Below are positions 6,833 to 15,136 of a stretch of 19,593 bases of DNA, in pieces. The translations under genes were made by a program, and so were the position numbers. Under the pieces are notes generated by a model that saw only the letters and a program-made list of their open reading frames with translations, was not told the DNA's origin and did not search any database. Within the stretch, counting starts at the first letter, position 1; every line of letters starts with the position of its first letter. This stretch comes from UBA3263 sp964554665 (GTDB lineage Bacteria; Bacteroidota; Bacteroidia; Bacteroidales; Muribaculaceae). The stretch covers positions 1 through 19,593 of the forward strand of contig CAZKPP010000037.1 in assembly GCA_964554665.1 (NCBI GenBank), written 5' to 3'.

Positions 6833-9630
6833 AGGCGCACGGTGCGCGAAACCGAACGCGCGCAGCTAACGGCGTTTACGATGTAAATGCCGGCGACGGG
6901 CGCCTTCAGCATAAAACATTCGTCAGCACCGGAGCACGTGGCAACAACGCGTCCTTCGGTGTCTGACACCAACACGCGCTTCATGGCGCCTGCGGTGCCG
7001 GGAAGGCACACGTTAACGGTGTCGCCGCCGGTGGTAACCTCCATGCGGGCAATAGCGTCGGCGGTAGCCTCGGTGATGCCGGTCTGCGGCTCTCTGGTCG
7101 ACAGACGGTAAACGGCGGTTGCGTGGCTCGGCACTGTGCCGCAATCCAGCGTACCCTTGGCTTCGGGGCCGGCGGTGTGATTAACAACGTCGCGAACAAA
7201 ATATTCCTTATCGGGGTCGAGAGCGCTGATTTTCGACAGGTCGATTGAATAAGGCTTGGGAGCGGCGGTGAGGTTGGTGAGCGAAACCGCTACGTCGCCG
7301 TTTTCAAGGTCTTTGGCCAGAATCAGGCAGTCGTTTTCGTCGTGGAAAATGGTTTCGGCGGCCTGACCCATGCGGTCCTGGTTAAGGGCGATGAGTTCGC
7401 TGTTGGTCATAATGGCGAGGTCTTCGTCGGAAATGGGCTTGGTCATGTCGTTAGACAGGGTCAGGGGCGACGACCACATGCACCACAAAGCCATTTGGGT
7501 GCGATATTCATCTTTGGTCATGCCGGGGCCGGTCTGACAGAGGGCGTTCGACGATTTGCCGGTGCCGTTGATGCCTACGCACATCATGTCGGCGTCGTTG
7601 AAGCGGTTAACGCCGTTGTAGGCCCAGATGTCCTTCATGCCGGCGATGGACTGCACGATGCCGATGCCGCCGCTGCGGCCAACCCAGCAGTCGCGGGTGT
7701 CGAAGGTGGCGCGCCAGCACGAACCGCCGGCTTCAGCGCCCCATTTCCACGGTTCGCGCGGACCCCATTCGCAGATATAGAGAATAATGTTGCGGCCAGA
7801 GTTCTTCAGGGCGTTACCCATGGCGGTATAGCGGGCCTTGGCGGTAGCAACGTCGGCCGGAGCGTGGCAGTAGTCATATTTAAGAATGTCGACACCCCAT
7901 TCGGCATACTGCTTGGCGTCGATTTCCTCGTAGCCATAGCCGCCAAAAGCGCCTGCGCAGGTGCTGCCTGCAGCGTCGGAATACATGCCGAACTTCAAAC
8001 CCTTGGAGTGAACATAGTCAGCCGAAGCCTTTATGCCGAGCGGGAACTTGTTGGGGTGCTCAACCGGCTTGCCGTCGGCTGCGCGCGAGCTTGCGTGCCA
8101 CAGGTCATCGATAACCAGATACTTATAGCCGGCATCAACCAGGCCCTTGCTAACCATGTTGTCGGCAACGGTCTTAACCACGTCGCCCGAAATGTTGCCT
8201 TCGATTGAGTTCCAGCTCAGCCATCCCATAAAGGGCACGGGCTGCTGCAGGTTGGAGCTGACGGTAAGGGTTACGGGCTGTACGATTTCGTCGTTATCGG
8301 CATAAACTGTAACGTTGTAGGTATAAACGCCCTCGGCGTCAACAATGCCCTCGATCAGGTTGCGCTTTTCGTTGTAGGTAAGGCCCTGGGGCAGGTCGGT
8401 GACGGCAAAAGTGGCGTCGGGGTTGGCCGAGCGGAGCTTGTGCATGAAGCGGACGCCGGGCTGCGAGAACACGGTGGTTGCGGCATCGAGGCCTGCGGCG
8501 AGCACCGATTCCGAAACCAGTTCGGGCTCGTTGGAGTTCTGATAAACGAACTCGAAGTAGGCGTTGCCAAGGTCAACGTGGTCATAGGAGTTCGCGCCGT
8601 TCTGGTCGAGCTCGATAATCAGATACTTATACTCGGTGAGGTTGTCGAGGTCGATTTCAACCGTTTCGGGGTCGTTGTAGGTCAGTTTGCCCTCCATAAC
8701 GGTGGTTTCAGCGCCACCCTGGCGGCGGAGAATAACCTTGTAGCCCACCAGTTCGGAAGTGCGGCTGACCGAGGCATCGCGGTCGAGTGCTGCGCCGATT
8801 TCGTCGTCGATGCCCAGCGAAGCGTGGAATTTGGGGGTCGAGCCGTTGAGCTTAACAACCACTTTGGCTGTTGCATGCAGGCCCACGCCACTAACATAGC
8901 GCTTGCCCTTCATGGTTATGGGGTTATTGTCGATCGAGCGGTTGGCGCGGATGGTGCCCCAGCCGTTGGTAATCACGCTCAGGTCCATGGAGCTCATGGG
9001 AATGATGCGGCCGCCTTCGAGCGACGAAGTTTCGGGCAGGTTGACGATGTTTTCAACAAACATGTCAGATGCGCCCACGATGCGGGGCACAGTGCCCTCG
9101 TAGGTCAGGCGGGCGTCAGCCAGGTCAACGTGGTCGGCCCACGCCTTGTCGCCCTGCTTGATGTCGATTTTCAGATATTTGTAGCCGTCGAGATTGGTCA
9201 GCGAAACTACGTCGTGGTAGATAGGGGTCTGGCGGTCGAGATGGCCGGAAGCCAGGGTGGTTTCGTCGGTCAGCGACTTGTAGCCGATGATTTCGTAGTC
9301 AACAATGCCGTGGTTGGCGCGCTGGTCGGCCTCGTCGTCAACGCCGATGATGGTGTAGAACGATTTTGCGCCGTTCAGCTCGATAATGGTCACCGAGGGA
9401 GCGTGGGTGCCGATGCCGCTTTCGTAAACGGTGCCTTCGATGGTTATCGGGTTGTTGTTGGTCGACTTATTGACGCGCACAGCCTCGCCGGCCAGGAAGG
9501 TGATGTTTTCAATGCCTTCGAGTTCCGAGAGCTGCACTATGCCGGGCCCGGTGGTGGGGCTCACGGTGGCTGCCGATGCCGACAAGGCAATGCCGGCAGC
9601 TAACAGCGAAAGTGTTTTAAAGAAATTCAT
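6829..9630 (-). CDS. GH27 alpha-galactosidase with two NPCBM domains and a T9SS-like C-terminal tail
   Basis: A 933-aa secreted glycoside hydrolase. Signal peptide about 1-20 (ending ASAA). Two NPCBM carbohydrate-binding domains (about 31-180 and 203-365) share GIGTHA/GVGLHA, GVDDE/GIDDE and DHVDL motifs. A putative Ig-like domain (about 372-458) precedes the GH27 barrel (about 464-750), which starts MGWLSWNS. The nucleophile is Asp586 in LKYDYC and the acid/base is in FNDADM (Asp679/Asp681). Glu621 in CEWG sits where alpha-galactosidases carry Glu and alpha-N-acetylgalactosaminidases carry Ser, so galactose is the likelier substrate. A beta domain follows, then an end (about 860-933) with GIYIVNAVS and TVRL that resembles a type IX secretion sorting domain, which would place the enzyme on the surface or outside the cell. 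It is the second gene of an operon, 20 nt after the GH123-like gene. Confidence 0.9.
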   Translation of the reverse strand: MNFFKTLSLLAAGIALSASAATVSPTTGPGIVQLSELEGIENITFLAGEAVRVNKSTNNNPITIEGTVYESGIGTHAPSVTIIELNGAKSFYTIIGVDDEADQRANHGIVDYEIIGYKSLTDETTLASGHLDRQTPIYHDVVSLTNLDGYKYLKIDIKQGDKAWADHVDLADARLTYEGTVPRIVGASDMFVENIVNLPETSSLEGGRIIPMSSMDLSVITNGWGTIRANRSIDNNPITMKGKRYVSGVGLHATAKVVVKLNGSTPKFHASLGIDDEIGAALDRDASVSRTSELVGYKVILRRQGGAETTVMEGKLTYNDPETVEIDLDNLTEYKYLIIELDQNGANSYDHVDLGNAYFEFVYQNSNEPELVSESVLAAGLDAATTVFSQPGVRFMHKLRSANPDATFAVTDLPQGLTYNEKRNLIEGIVDAEGVYTYNVTVYADNDEIVQPVTLTVSSNLQQPVPFMGWLSWNSIEGNISGDVVKTVADNMVSKGLVDAGYKYLVIDDLWHASSRAADGKPVEHPNKFPLGIKASADYVHSKGLKFGMYSDAAGSTCAGAFGGYGYEEIDAKQYAEWGVDILKYDYCHAPADVATAKARYTAMGNALKNSGRNIILYICEWGPREPWKWGAEAGGSCWRATFDTRDCWVGRSGGIGIVQSIAGMKDIWAYNGVNRFNDADMMCVGINGTGKSSNALCQTGPGMTKDEYRTQMALWCMWSSPLTLSNDMTKPISDEDLAIMTNSELIALNQDRMGQAAETIFHDENDCLILAKDLENGDVAVSLTNLTAAPKPYSIDLSKISALDPDKEYFVRDVVNHTAGPEAKGTLDCGTVPSHATAVYRLSTREPQTGITEATADAIARMEVTTGGDTVNVCLPGTAGAMKRVLVSDTEGRVVATCSGADECFMLKAPVAGIYIVNAVSCARSVSRTVRL

Positions 9631-9650
9631 GATAATGATTATTTAGGTTG

Positions 9651-11147
9651 TTATTTACTATTCAGAATACGGAGTTTTTCGGCCTGCTGAACGCCGTTGA
9701 TATAGCGTTCGAAGCGGAGCGACGAGCGGGGCCCGGGGTAGAACAGATAGGTGTCGCCGGGCGAAAAGAGGCGGAAGCGCGAGTCGTCGAGCGGCCGGTC
9801 GGGCCAGTTGATCCAGCTCCAGTGCAGATAGCCGTCGGTGCCGCGGGCAACGCAGTCGAGCGGCAGGCGGTAGGCGTCGCCCGGATGATTGTTGCTGAGC
9901 AGGTTCGGCTCCGACTCGGTGCAGCAGGTATAGAGCGTCGAGGTCAGGCCTGCCCGGCGCCGCGCGTCCAACACGTCGGCCGGAAACTCATGGCGCACGG
10001 TTATGGAATAATCGTGCAGCTTGTCGGCCAGCTCGGGATGATAGTTGCCGGCAAGGGCCATTTTCATGCCGGGCACGGTTTGCTGCACCAGCTCCCAAGC
10101 GGCGAGCATGGCGTGGAGCGGGCGCTCGTCCATGGCTATGCAGGTTCGGTCAAACCACCCCTTTTCGCGCAGGTGGGCAGCAAAATCGGTGAGGAAGGCG
10201 GTCCAGAGGTCGCGATATTCCGGCGAGTCGATTGCCGACTGAATGTAGCGGTACTCACCCGAGGGGAGGTCGATGTAGCGAAACGACATATCCCACGGAA
10301 TCATGGAGTAGCACGAAATCTGCGGACCGATGCCGCAGGAATCGGCCAGCTCTACGTAGCGGTCAAACACGTCGTAGGTAAACACCCACGAGCCGTCGGC
10401 CGCACGCGCCGTCTGCACCATCGGGTCGAACTTGTCGTGGCTCTGGTCGCCCCACGGCTCATAGAACAAAATGGTTGTTATTGCCTTTTGGCCGGCACGC
10501 GCCAACTGGCGCAGATACGGTTCCAGGGCGGCGAAGTGTTCGGGGCTCCAGCGCTCCAGGCCATAGTAGCGGGCAACGGCGTAGGGCTGCTGCCAGAAGT
10601 CGGTATGGAATTGCCACCGGGCGGGCGGGGGAAGCAGCGAGTCAACAACATTGACCGTCAGCGGCAGCGAGGCCAGGGCCGAGCCGTCGGGCCGGCGCAA
10701 GGTCAGGCTATAGTCGTGCAGCCCCGGGGCGGCGTCGGCTGCTATGGGAATGGTTACCCACACGGGCTGCACCTCGCCGGCTGCAACCGTCGAGCGTCCC
10801 GGCAGGTCTATAACGTCGGCCACCGACCATGTTGGCAAGCTGAAATTATGGGGGCCACACGAGCGCTGGTCGTCGGTGAGCAGATAGCGCACCCAGCGGG
10901 GGTCGGCGCCCGGCATATCGAGGCTCAGCGAGTCGCCGATGCCCTCGGGAGCAAAAATCAACGCCCGGGCCGAAAGGGTTTCGCCCCTCCAGCCGGTCAG
11001 GGTGTCGGTTTTGAGCAGCGGCGATGCGGGCAACGCATAGCGCGGCTGAATGGAGTCGACATCAGTCCAGCCGAAATCAATCCCATCCGCCGAGGCCATA
11101 AACAAAGCACCCCACAGGAGCGCCAAAGCAGATATAGCTCGCTTCAT
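9651..11147 (-). CDS. GH123-like glycoside hydrolase (DUF4091), probable beta-N-acetylgalactosaminidase
   Basis: A 498-aa protein starting MKRAISALALLWG with a signal peptide of about 21 residues. An upstream ATG at 11183 is in frame but lies before the promoter, so 11147 is chosen. Residues about 25-170 form an N-terminal beta-sandwich. The barrel follows, with WQFHTDFWQQPYAVARYYG (178-196), LFYEPWGDQSHDKFDP and the acidic pair Asp340-Glu341 in AMDERP. GH123 enzymes use a neighbouring Asp-Glu pair with substrate assistance from the N-acetyl group. The C-terminal DUF4091 part reads GYLHWSWINWP, then GDTYLFYPGP and SLRFERYINGVQ. The protein is somewhat shorter than the GH123 enzymes I know. 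There is no T9SS-like tail, so it is probably periplasmic. It leads the operon with GH27, consistent with removal of beta-GalNAc before alpha-Gal. Family membership is likely; exact substrate is inferred. Confidence 0.8.
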   Translation of the reverse strand: MKRAISALALLWGALFMASADGIDFGWTDVDSIQPRYALPASPLLKTDTLTGWRGETLSARALIFAPEGIGDSLSLDMPGADPRWVRYLLTDDQRSCGPHNFSLPTWSVADVIDLPGRSTVAAGEVQPVWVTIPIAADAAPGLHDYSLTLRRPDGSALASLPLTVNVVDSLLPPPARWQFHTDFWQQPYAVARYYGLERWSPEHFAALEPYLRQLARAGQKAITTILFYEPWGDQSHDKFDPMVQTARAADGSWVFTYDVFDRYVELADSCGIGPQISCYSMIPWDMSFRYIDLPSGEYRYIQSAIDSPEYRDLWTAFLTDFAAHLREKGWFDRTCIAMDERPLHAMLAAWELVQQTVPGMKMALAGNYHPELADKLHDYSITVRHEFPADVLDARRRAGLTSTLYTCCTESEPNLLSNNHPGDAYRLPLDCVARGTDGYLHWSWINWPDRPLDDSRFRLFSPGDTYLFYPGPRSSLRFERYINGVQQAEKLRILNSK

Positions 11148-11152
11148 TACCG

Positions 11153-11184
11153 CAAAAATACACATTTTCCCAAAACCTTGCAAA
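11153..11184 (-). promoter_or_regulatory. Promoter of the GH123-GH27 operon
   Basis: On the minus strand TTTG (complement of 11181-11184), a 20-nt spacer and TATTTTTG (11153-11160) fit the Bacteroidetes consensus well. CGGTA and the ATG at 11147 follow after 5 nt, so the message should be leaderless or nearly so. No regulator gene or SusC/SusD pair is adjacent. Confidence 0.7.
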
Positions 11185-11202
11185 TAAATTTAAAAAAGGC
11201 GG

Positions 11203-11244
11203 AAAAAAGGGGGGTTGCGGCCGCTAATGCGGTGCGCAACCCCC
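11203..11244 (-). terminator. Intrinsic terminator of the large secreted protein gene
   Basis: A perfect 10-bp GC-rich stem (11210-11219 with 11235-11244, arm GGGGGTTGCG) encloses a second small stem (CCGC/GCGG around TAAT). On the minus strand it is followed by a C and six T residues (11203-11208). It lies 25 nt past the stop at 11270 and just before the promoter of the hydrolase operon, separating the two units. Confidence 0.85.
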
Positions 11245-11269
11245 GGCTATGGGATTTATTTTACAGCGA

Positions 11270-14200
11270 TTATTTTACAAGGACTTTCTTGCCGTTGACG
11301 ATGTTGAGGCCCTTGACGGGAGCTGCCAGGCGGCGGCCCATGATGTCGTAAACCACTTCAGCGTTTGCGGCGTTGGTAACTTCCTTGATGCCGGTGGTGC
11401 CGGCTTCGGTGTAGGTGAAGGTGCGGTTGTCGGCCTTCGAGAGCTTGTTGTCGCCAATCTTAACCAGACCTGCGGGAATGGCCACGTCGTAGGCCTGACC
11501 CTCTTCGAGCAGACCGTTTTCGTTGATGGGGAACGAAACGGTGCCGCGGGTGGCGTCGTAGGTCAGCTTGTCGGGGGTAACCAGCATAGCTTCGGAGTCT
11601 TCGCCGGCGCGGGCCTGAGCCTGACGCATGCCGCCCTTGGCCTTGGTGATTACGATGGTGTGGAGTTCATCGCAGTAGTTGTCGTGGAGCGACACGCCCT
11701 GAGCATGGCTGAATACCATGTGCTGGCTGTCGGTGAGAACCTCTTCGTAGGTAACGTCGAAGCCGTCGGAGATTTCATCGTCTTCGGCGAGCATAACGGT
11801 CCAAGCCGAGGCGTGAGAGTTAATGGGATCTGACCACTTAACGATTCGGTCTTCGCTTCTGCCCGATACCTGGTGGAGATAGCGGTAGGTGGCGTTAGCG
11901 GTGCTCTTGACGCCGATAACGTGTTTGTTTGAAAGCATGTAGGCTTCGAATTCAAACGAAGCGGGATCTGCCGCAGCGGCGGGGATGTTGGTTTCGACGC
12001 TGTTTACGTTCTGCATCCAGAGGCCGGTGCCGTAGTTCTTCAGATATACGGTGCCCTGAGCTGCGTCGGCGGTTTCAATCTGCCAGATGGTGGTGTTGGC
12101 GGTGTTGTCGGTGAGGCCGTTCAGGCGGTAATTTCCGTCCGATACCTCGGCTACGCCCATATAGAGGTTAGTGTGGTCGAAGCTGCGGAACTGCACGAGC
12201 TTGCCGGCAGCGGTGTTGCGGATCTGCTTGAGGCCTTCGGTGAAGGTTCCGGCGGCAACTGCGGCATCCATGGCGGCAACCTGAGCGGCGGTTACGGTTG
12301 CTTCCTCGCCGGCGGCTGCGTCAACGGCAGCCTTGTGGGCAGCAACGGCGGCGTCAATAGCGTCGGCGTCGAAGAGGCAAATGTCGCGATAAGCGTCGTA
12401 GCCGTTGTTGACCGAGGTGTAATACATATCCTTGAGCTGCTGCTTGGAGCAGTAGTTAACGTTGACGGTCTTGTTAGCGGCGTCGAGCTTGATAACCGGG
12501 TAGAGGCTACCGTCGGCAACATCTTCGGCAACGAAGTCGGCTGCGCTGACGGTTGCACCCTTGGTGAAGAAGAAGTTACCGGAGTTATAAACCTTGGCAA
12601 GGCCCTTGTTGGCAGCGTTGGTGCATTCAACTCTCATGTCGTCCTGGATAGCGGCTGCGTTGGCAACGCCGGTGATGTTAACGGTCCAGATGTCATAGAG
12701 CTCGTCGGGATTTTCCTTGAAAGTGGCCCAATAGTAGTTGGCGCCTGCGCCGCCCTGACCGATCAGGTCGTAAGTAACGCCGTCAACATTGGGGTTATAC
12801 GAATTCCAGTAGTTACCGATTACCGCGGTGCGGTTGGCATCGTTGACGTTACGGAAGCGGGTGTTGCTGCCGCGGGTACGCGAGGTGGTGCCGTTTTCGT
12901 TAACGTAGTGGCCGTTGGGCGACTTAAAGTAGCGGTTATCGCCGTTAACATCAATGTAGATGAGGCCGGCGGCGGGAGCGTTGGAGAGGTCGTCGGCAAC
13001 AGAGAGGCAATAATAGTTAGTTTCGTTCTGCTTAACGTCCTTATCGAGGCTGACAACCCATTTCGAAGCGTAAGCGTCGAGGTTATTGGCTGCAAGAATC
13101 GAATACCAACCGCTCTGGGCGGGAACGCCGCACTCAGCGGCGGAGTGGCGATATTTAATCTTGAGGTCGGTGATGCGAACCTGCTGGTTGTTGCCGTGGA
13201 ACTCAAGAACCGGCTCGGAAGCGATGATGGTTTTGGGCTCGGAGGTGATTTGGATATCCTCGCCGTCGACGGTAACATATTCAGTGGTGGCGGTTGACGA
13301 TGCCTTGAACGAAATGCCCATAATGGTCAATCCGGGGTGGTAGCATTCAAACACGTAGCGCGAGCGTTTAGCCTGGCCGTTGCGGAAGTCAAAGGTATTG
13401 TCGTCAAGCTTGGTAATGTTGCCGGCCAGACCTTCCGAAGTACCGGAGTGAGCGATAATTTTTACGAAAGCGCCCTTGGTATCAAGCAGGGTGTGGTTCC
13501 AACCGGTCGCATTGTTCGTGTTATAATGAACGGTGAGGGGGGTTACGGTTGCGGTATAGTCAGCTTCGAGGTTAAAGAGTTCCTTCTGGAATTCGGCGCG
13601 CAGGTCGTCGATGAAGGTTGCGGCGTTGGTCAGGGCCGAAATATCGGGCACGGGCATTGCGTTAACCTGCTCCTGATAGTGTTCGGATTCGGAAGTTGCG
13701 CACTCTTCTTCCTGGAATACCTTCCAGAGCGCAGCGGCAGCGCCGGCGAAGTCATCGGCGGAGATTACCATGTAGGCGCGAAGCAGGGGCGACCAAGAGT
13801 CGGTAAGACCGGCACCTGCACCAATAACATTCAGGTCCCAACCTTTTTGGCTACCGGTTTGACTTCTCGAATACCAGCCAATTCCACCGTTAGGATTGAT
13901 CATGAAAATCTGCTGGAAGTTAGCGGAATTGGAGGGGTTAACATGGAGCTGGAACAAGAATTCACCGGCGAAAGCCTCAACAGTAGTGTTGGGCACGAAC
14001 TCAAGGTTGGTTGCCGCATCGGTTTTGGCAGCCAGGTTCTTATTGGTTGAATTCAGGAGTTTGAGCGCCTTTTCGGTGCCGTTAAAGTTTTGCGAGAGCT
14101 GCAGAACTTTGTGCGGGCCGTTGTGGTTAGCGTGAGCCAAGTTACAGGAGTAGTTGGGATTTACGCTCGCGGTCCAGATCATGTCGGGGGTGAAATCGAG

Positions 14201-15043
14201 GTTCGGCTTGGATTCGAAGTCAAAAGTATTGCCGTCGGCATTAGCCTTGAAGCACATGGGGTTACGCGGAACCCAAGCTGTTGCGTTTGTGCCGACAAAA
14301 CCGAGAACATATTTGCCACCGGTCTGCAGCATGGCTTCGCTTGTTACCGGCACATAGTTGATAACTTCGGGGAGCTTGGCCTGAATTGCTGCGTAGGCGT
14401 CAAGAATCTGACTTGCGCCGGAAGCGCTGTTGTTGATAACGGCAACTTCGGCGGCAAATTTTGCCTGGTTGGCAGCCGACAGGTGAGCGATAGCGCCGAG
14501 ATAATGCTCCTTGAGGGTAGCGATAACGGCTTCATCGTTGTCGACAACTTCGATATACCACGACGAAGCGCTGTTGGCATCGGCAGAAGTTTGCCAGCCC
14601 ACAAGGGTGCCGGCATTGCCGCCTGACCAACCGCTGGTGTGCATGGCGCGAGTATTCAGGATGCATACCTGGCCGGAGGTGCCAATCTGAGAAACGGTAA
14701 CTTCAGGCTTAGCGGTGCCCAGGATAAAGTTGCTGCTGTTGCCGTTCTGGGTCTGCTGATAGAGGCCGTTGTAGGCGTTTCTGAGCGTATACTTGCCTGC
14801 GGCGCTGCCGGGGGTGAATACCCAGATTGCGGTGGCGTCAGCTTCGTCGAGCGTCTTCCATTGCATGCTCAGGTCGTTGGCATAGGCTGCTTTGGTAGCC
14901 GCATAAGGATAGCCGCTGATCAGGCGGTAAAATTTAGTTCCGTCGGGTGTTGTGGTGCGATTAGCTTCGCCGGCAGCCCAAGCCGGGGCAGCCATAGCCA
15001 CACATCCGAGAAACATTAGTGCTTTTAAGATGTGTTTAATCAT
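11270..15043 (-). CDS. Large secreted modular protein with T9SS-like C-terminal tail, function unknown
   Basis: A 1257-aa exported protein. The signal peptide is about 1-24 (ending AWAAG), with no lipobox. Residues about 35-168 and 945-1091 are related modules sharing a TxIW....G.xxLxN....GL(Y/W).Q pattern and an ASxW....DDE-type end; they resemble beta-rich, possibly beta-trefoil, adhesion or glycan-binding modules. A looser related segment begins at SGWYSILA (about 645). Ala-rich helical linkers (about 178-225 and 893-940) resemble small helical spacer modules. The end, VVYDIMGRRLAAPVKGLNIVNGKKVLVK shortened here to GLNIVNGKKVLVK, is a classic Bacteroidales type IX-like sorting tail. I see no catalytic motif, so a surface binding role is the most I would infer. 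It has its own promoter and terminator and lies upstream of the GH123-GH27 operon on the same strand. Confidence 0.75.
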   Translation of the reverse strand: MIKHILKALMFLGCVAMAAPAWAAGEANRTTTPDGTKFYRLISGYPYAATKAAYANDLSMQWKTLDEADATAIWVFTPGSAAGKYTLRNAYNGLYQQTQNGNSSNFILGTAKPEVTVSQIGTSGQVCILNTRAMHTSGWSGGNAGTLVGWQTSADANSASSWYIEVVDNDEAVIATLKEHYLGAIAHLSAANQAKFAAEVAVINNSASGASQILDAYAAIQAKLPEVINYVPVTSEAMLQTGGKYVLGFVGTNATAWVPRNPMCFKANADGNTFDFESKPNLDFTPDMIWTASVNPNYSCNLAHANHNGPHKVLQLSQNFNGTEKALKLLNSTNKNLAAKTDAATNLEFVPNTTVEAFAGEFLFQLHVNPSNSANFQQIFMINPNGGIGWYSRSQTGSQKGWDLNVIGAGAGLTDSWSPLLRAYMVISADDFAGAAAALWKVFQEEECATSESEHYQEQVNAMPVPDISALTNAATFIDDLRAEFQKELFNLEADYTATVTPLTVHYNTNNATGWNHTLLDTKGAFVKIIAHSGTSEGLAGNITKLDDNTFDFRNGQAKRSRYVFECYHPGLTIMGISFKASSTATTEYVTVDGEDIQITSEPKTIIASEPVLEFHGNNQQVRITDLKIKYRHSAAECGVPAQSGWYSILAANNLDAYASKWVVSLDKDVKQNETNYYCLSVADDLSNAPAAGLIYIDVNGDNRYFKSPNGHYVNENGTTSRTRGSNTRFRNVNDANRTAVIGNYWNSYNPNVDGVTYDLIGQGGAGANYYWATFKENPDELYDIWTVNITGVANAAAIQDDMRVECTNAANKGLAKVYNSGNFFFTKGATVSAADFVAEDVADGSLYPVIKLDAANKTVNVNYCSKQQLKDMYYTSVNNGYDAYRDICLFDADAIDAAVAAHKAAVDAAAGEEATVTAAQVAAMDAAVAAGTFTEGLKQIRNTAAGKLVQFRSFDHTNLYMGVAEVSDGNYRLNGLTDNTANTTIWQIETADAAQGTVYLKNYGTGLWMQNVNSVETNIPAAAADPASFEFEAYMLSNKHVIGVKSTANATYRYLHQVSGRSEDRIVKWSDPINSHASAWTVMLAEDDEISDGFDVTYEEVLTDSQHMVFSHAQGVSLHDNYCDELHTIVITKAKGGMRQAQARAGEDSEAMLVTPDKLTYDATRGTVSFPINENGLLEEGQAYDVAIPAGLVKIGDNKLSKADNRTFTYTEAGTTGIKEVTNAANAEVVYDIMGRRLAAPVKGLNIVNGKKVLVK

Positions 15044-15083
15044 TTGAAAATCTGCGATTAGTGATTGGAGTTAAAAAACGGGG

Positions 15084-15115
15084 CAAATATAGCAATTTTT
15101 ATTGCATGCAGTCAA
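15084..15115 (-). promoter_or_regulatory. Promoter of the large secreted protein gene
   Basis: TATATTTG (complement of 15084-15091) is preceded 21 nt upstream by a TTG (complement of 15113-15115). The gap to the ATG at 15043 is 40 nt, leaving a normal short leader, unlike the leaderless promoters elsewhere in the window. Confidence 0.6.
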
Positions 15116-15136
15116 CGATTTAACAACTTTTAACCC

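Noticed and set aside
6835..6847. Palindrome GCGCACGGTGCGC near the GH27 stop as a possible terminator
   Set aside because: The centre is a single base and no T-tract follows; it codes for the last residues of GH27.
7558..7581. GINGTGKS, a perfect Walker A P-loop pattern, in the GH27 protein (residues 686-693)
   Set aside because: It falls in a loop after the GH27 acid/base motif, with no Walker B or nucleotide-binding fold. The pattern match is chance.
9648..11351. Long plus-strand open frame (over 560 codons) opposite the GH123-like gene
   Set aside because: It is antisense to a gene with signal peptide, promoter and family motifs, and its product is low-complexity without domains. Such frames are expected from GC-biased codon use.
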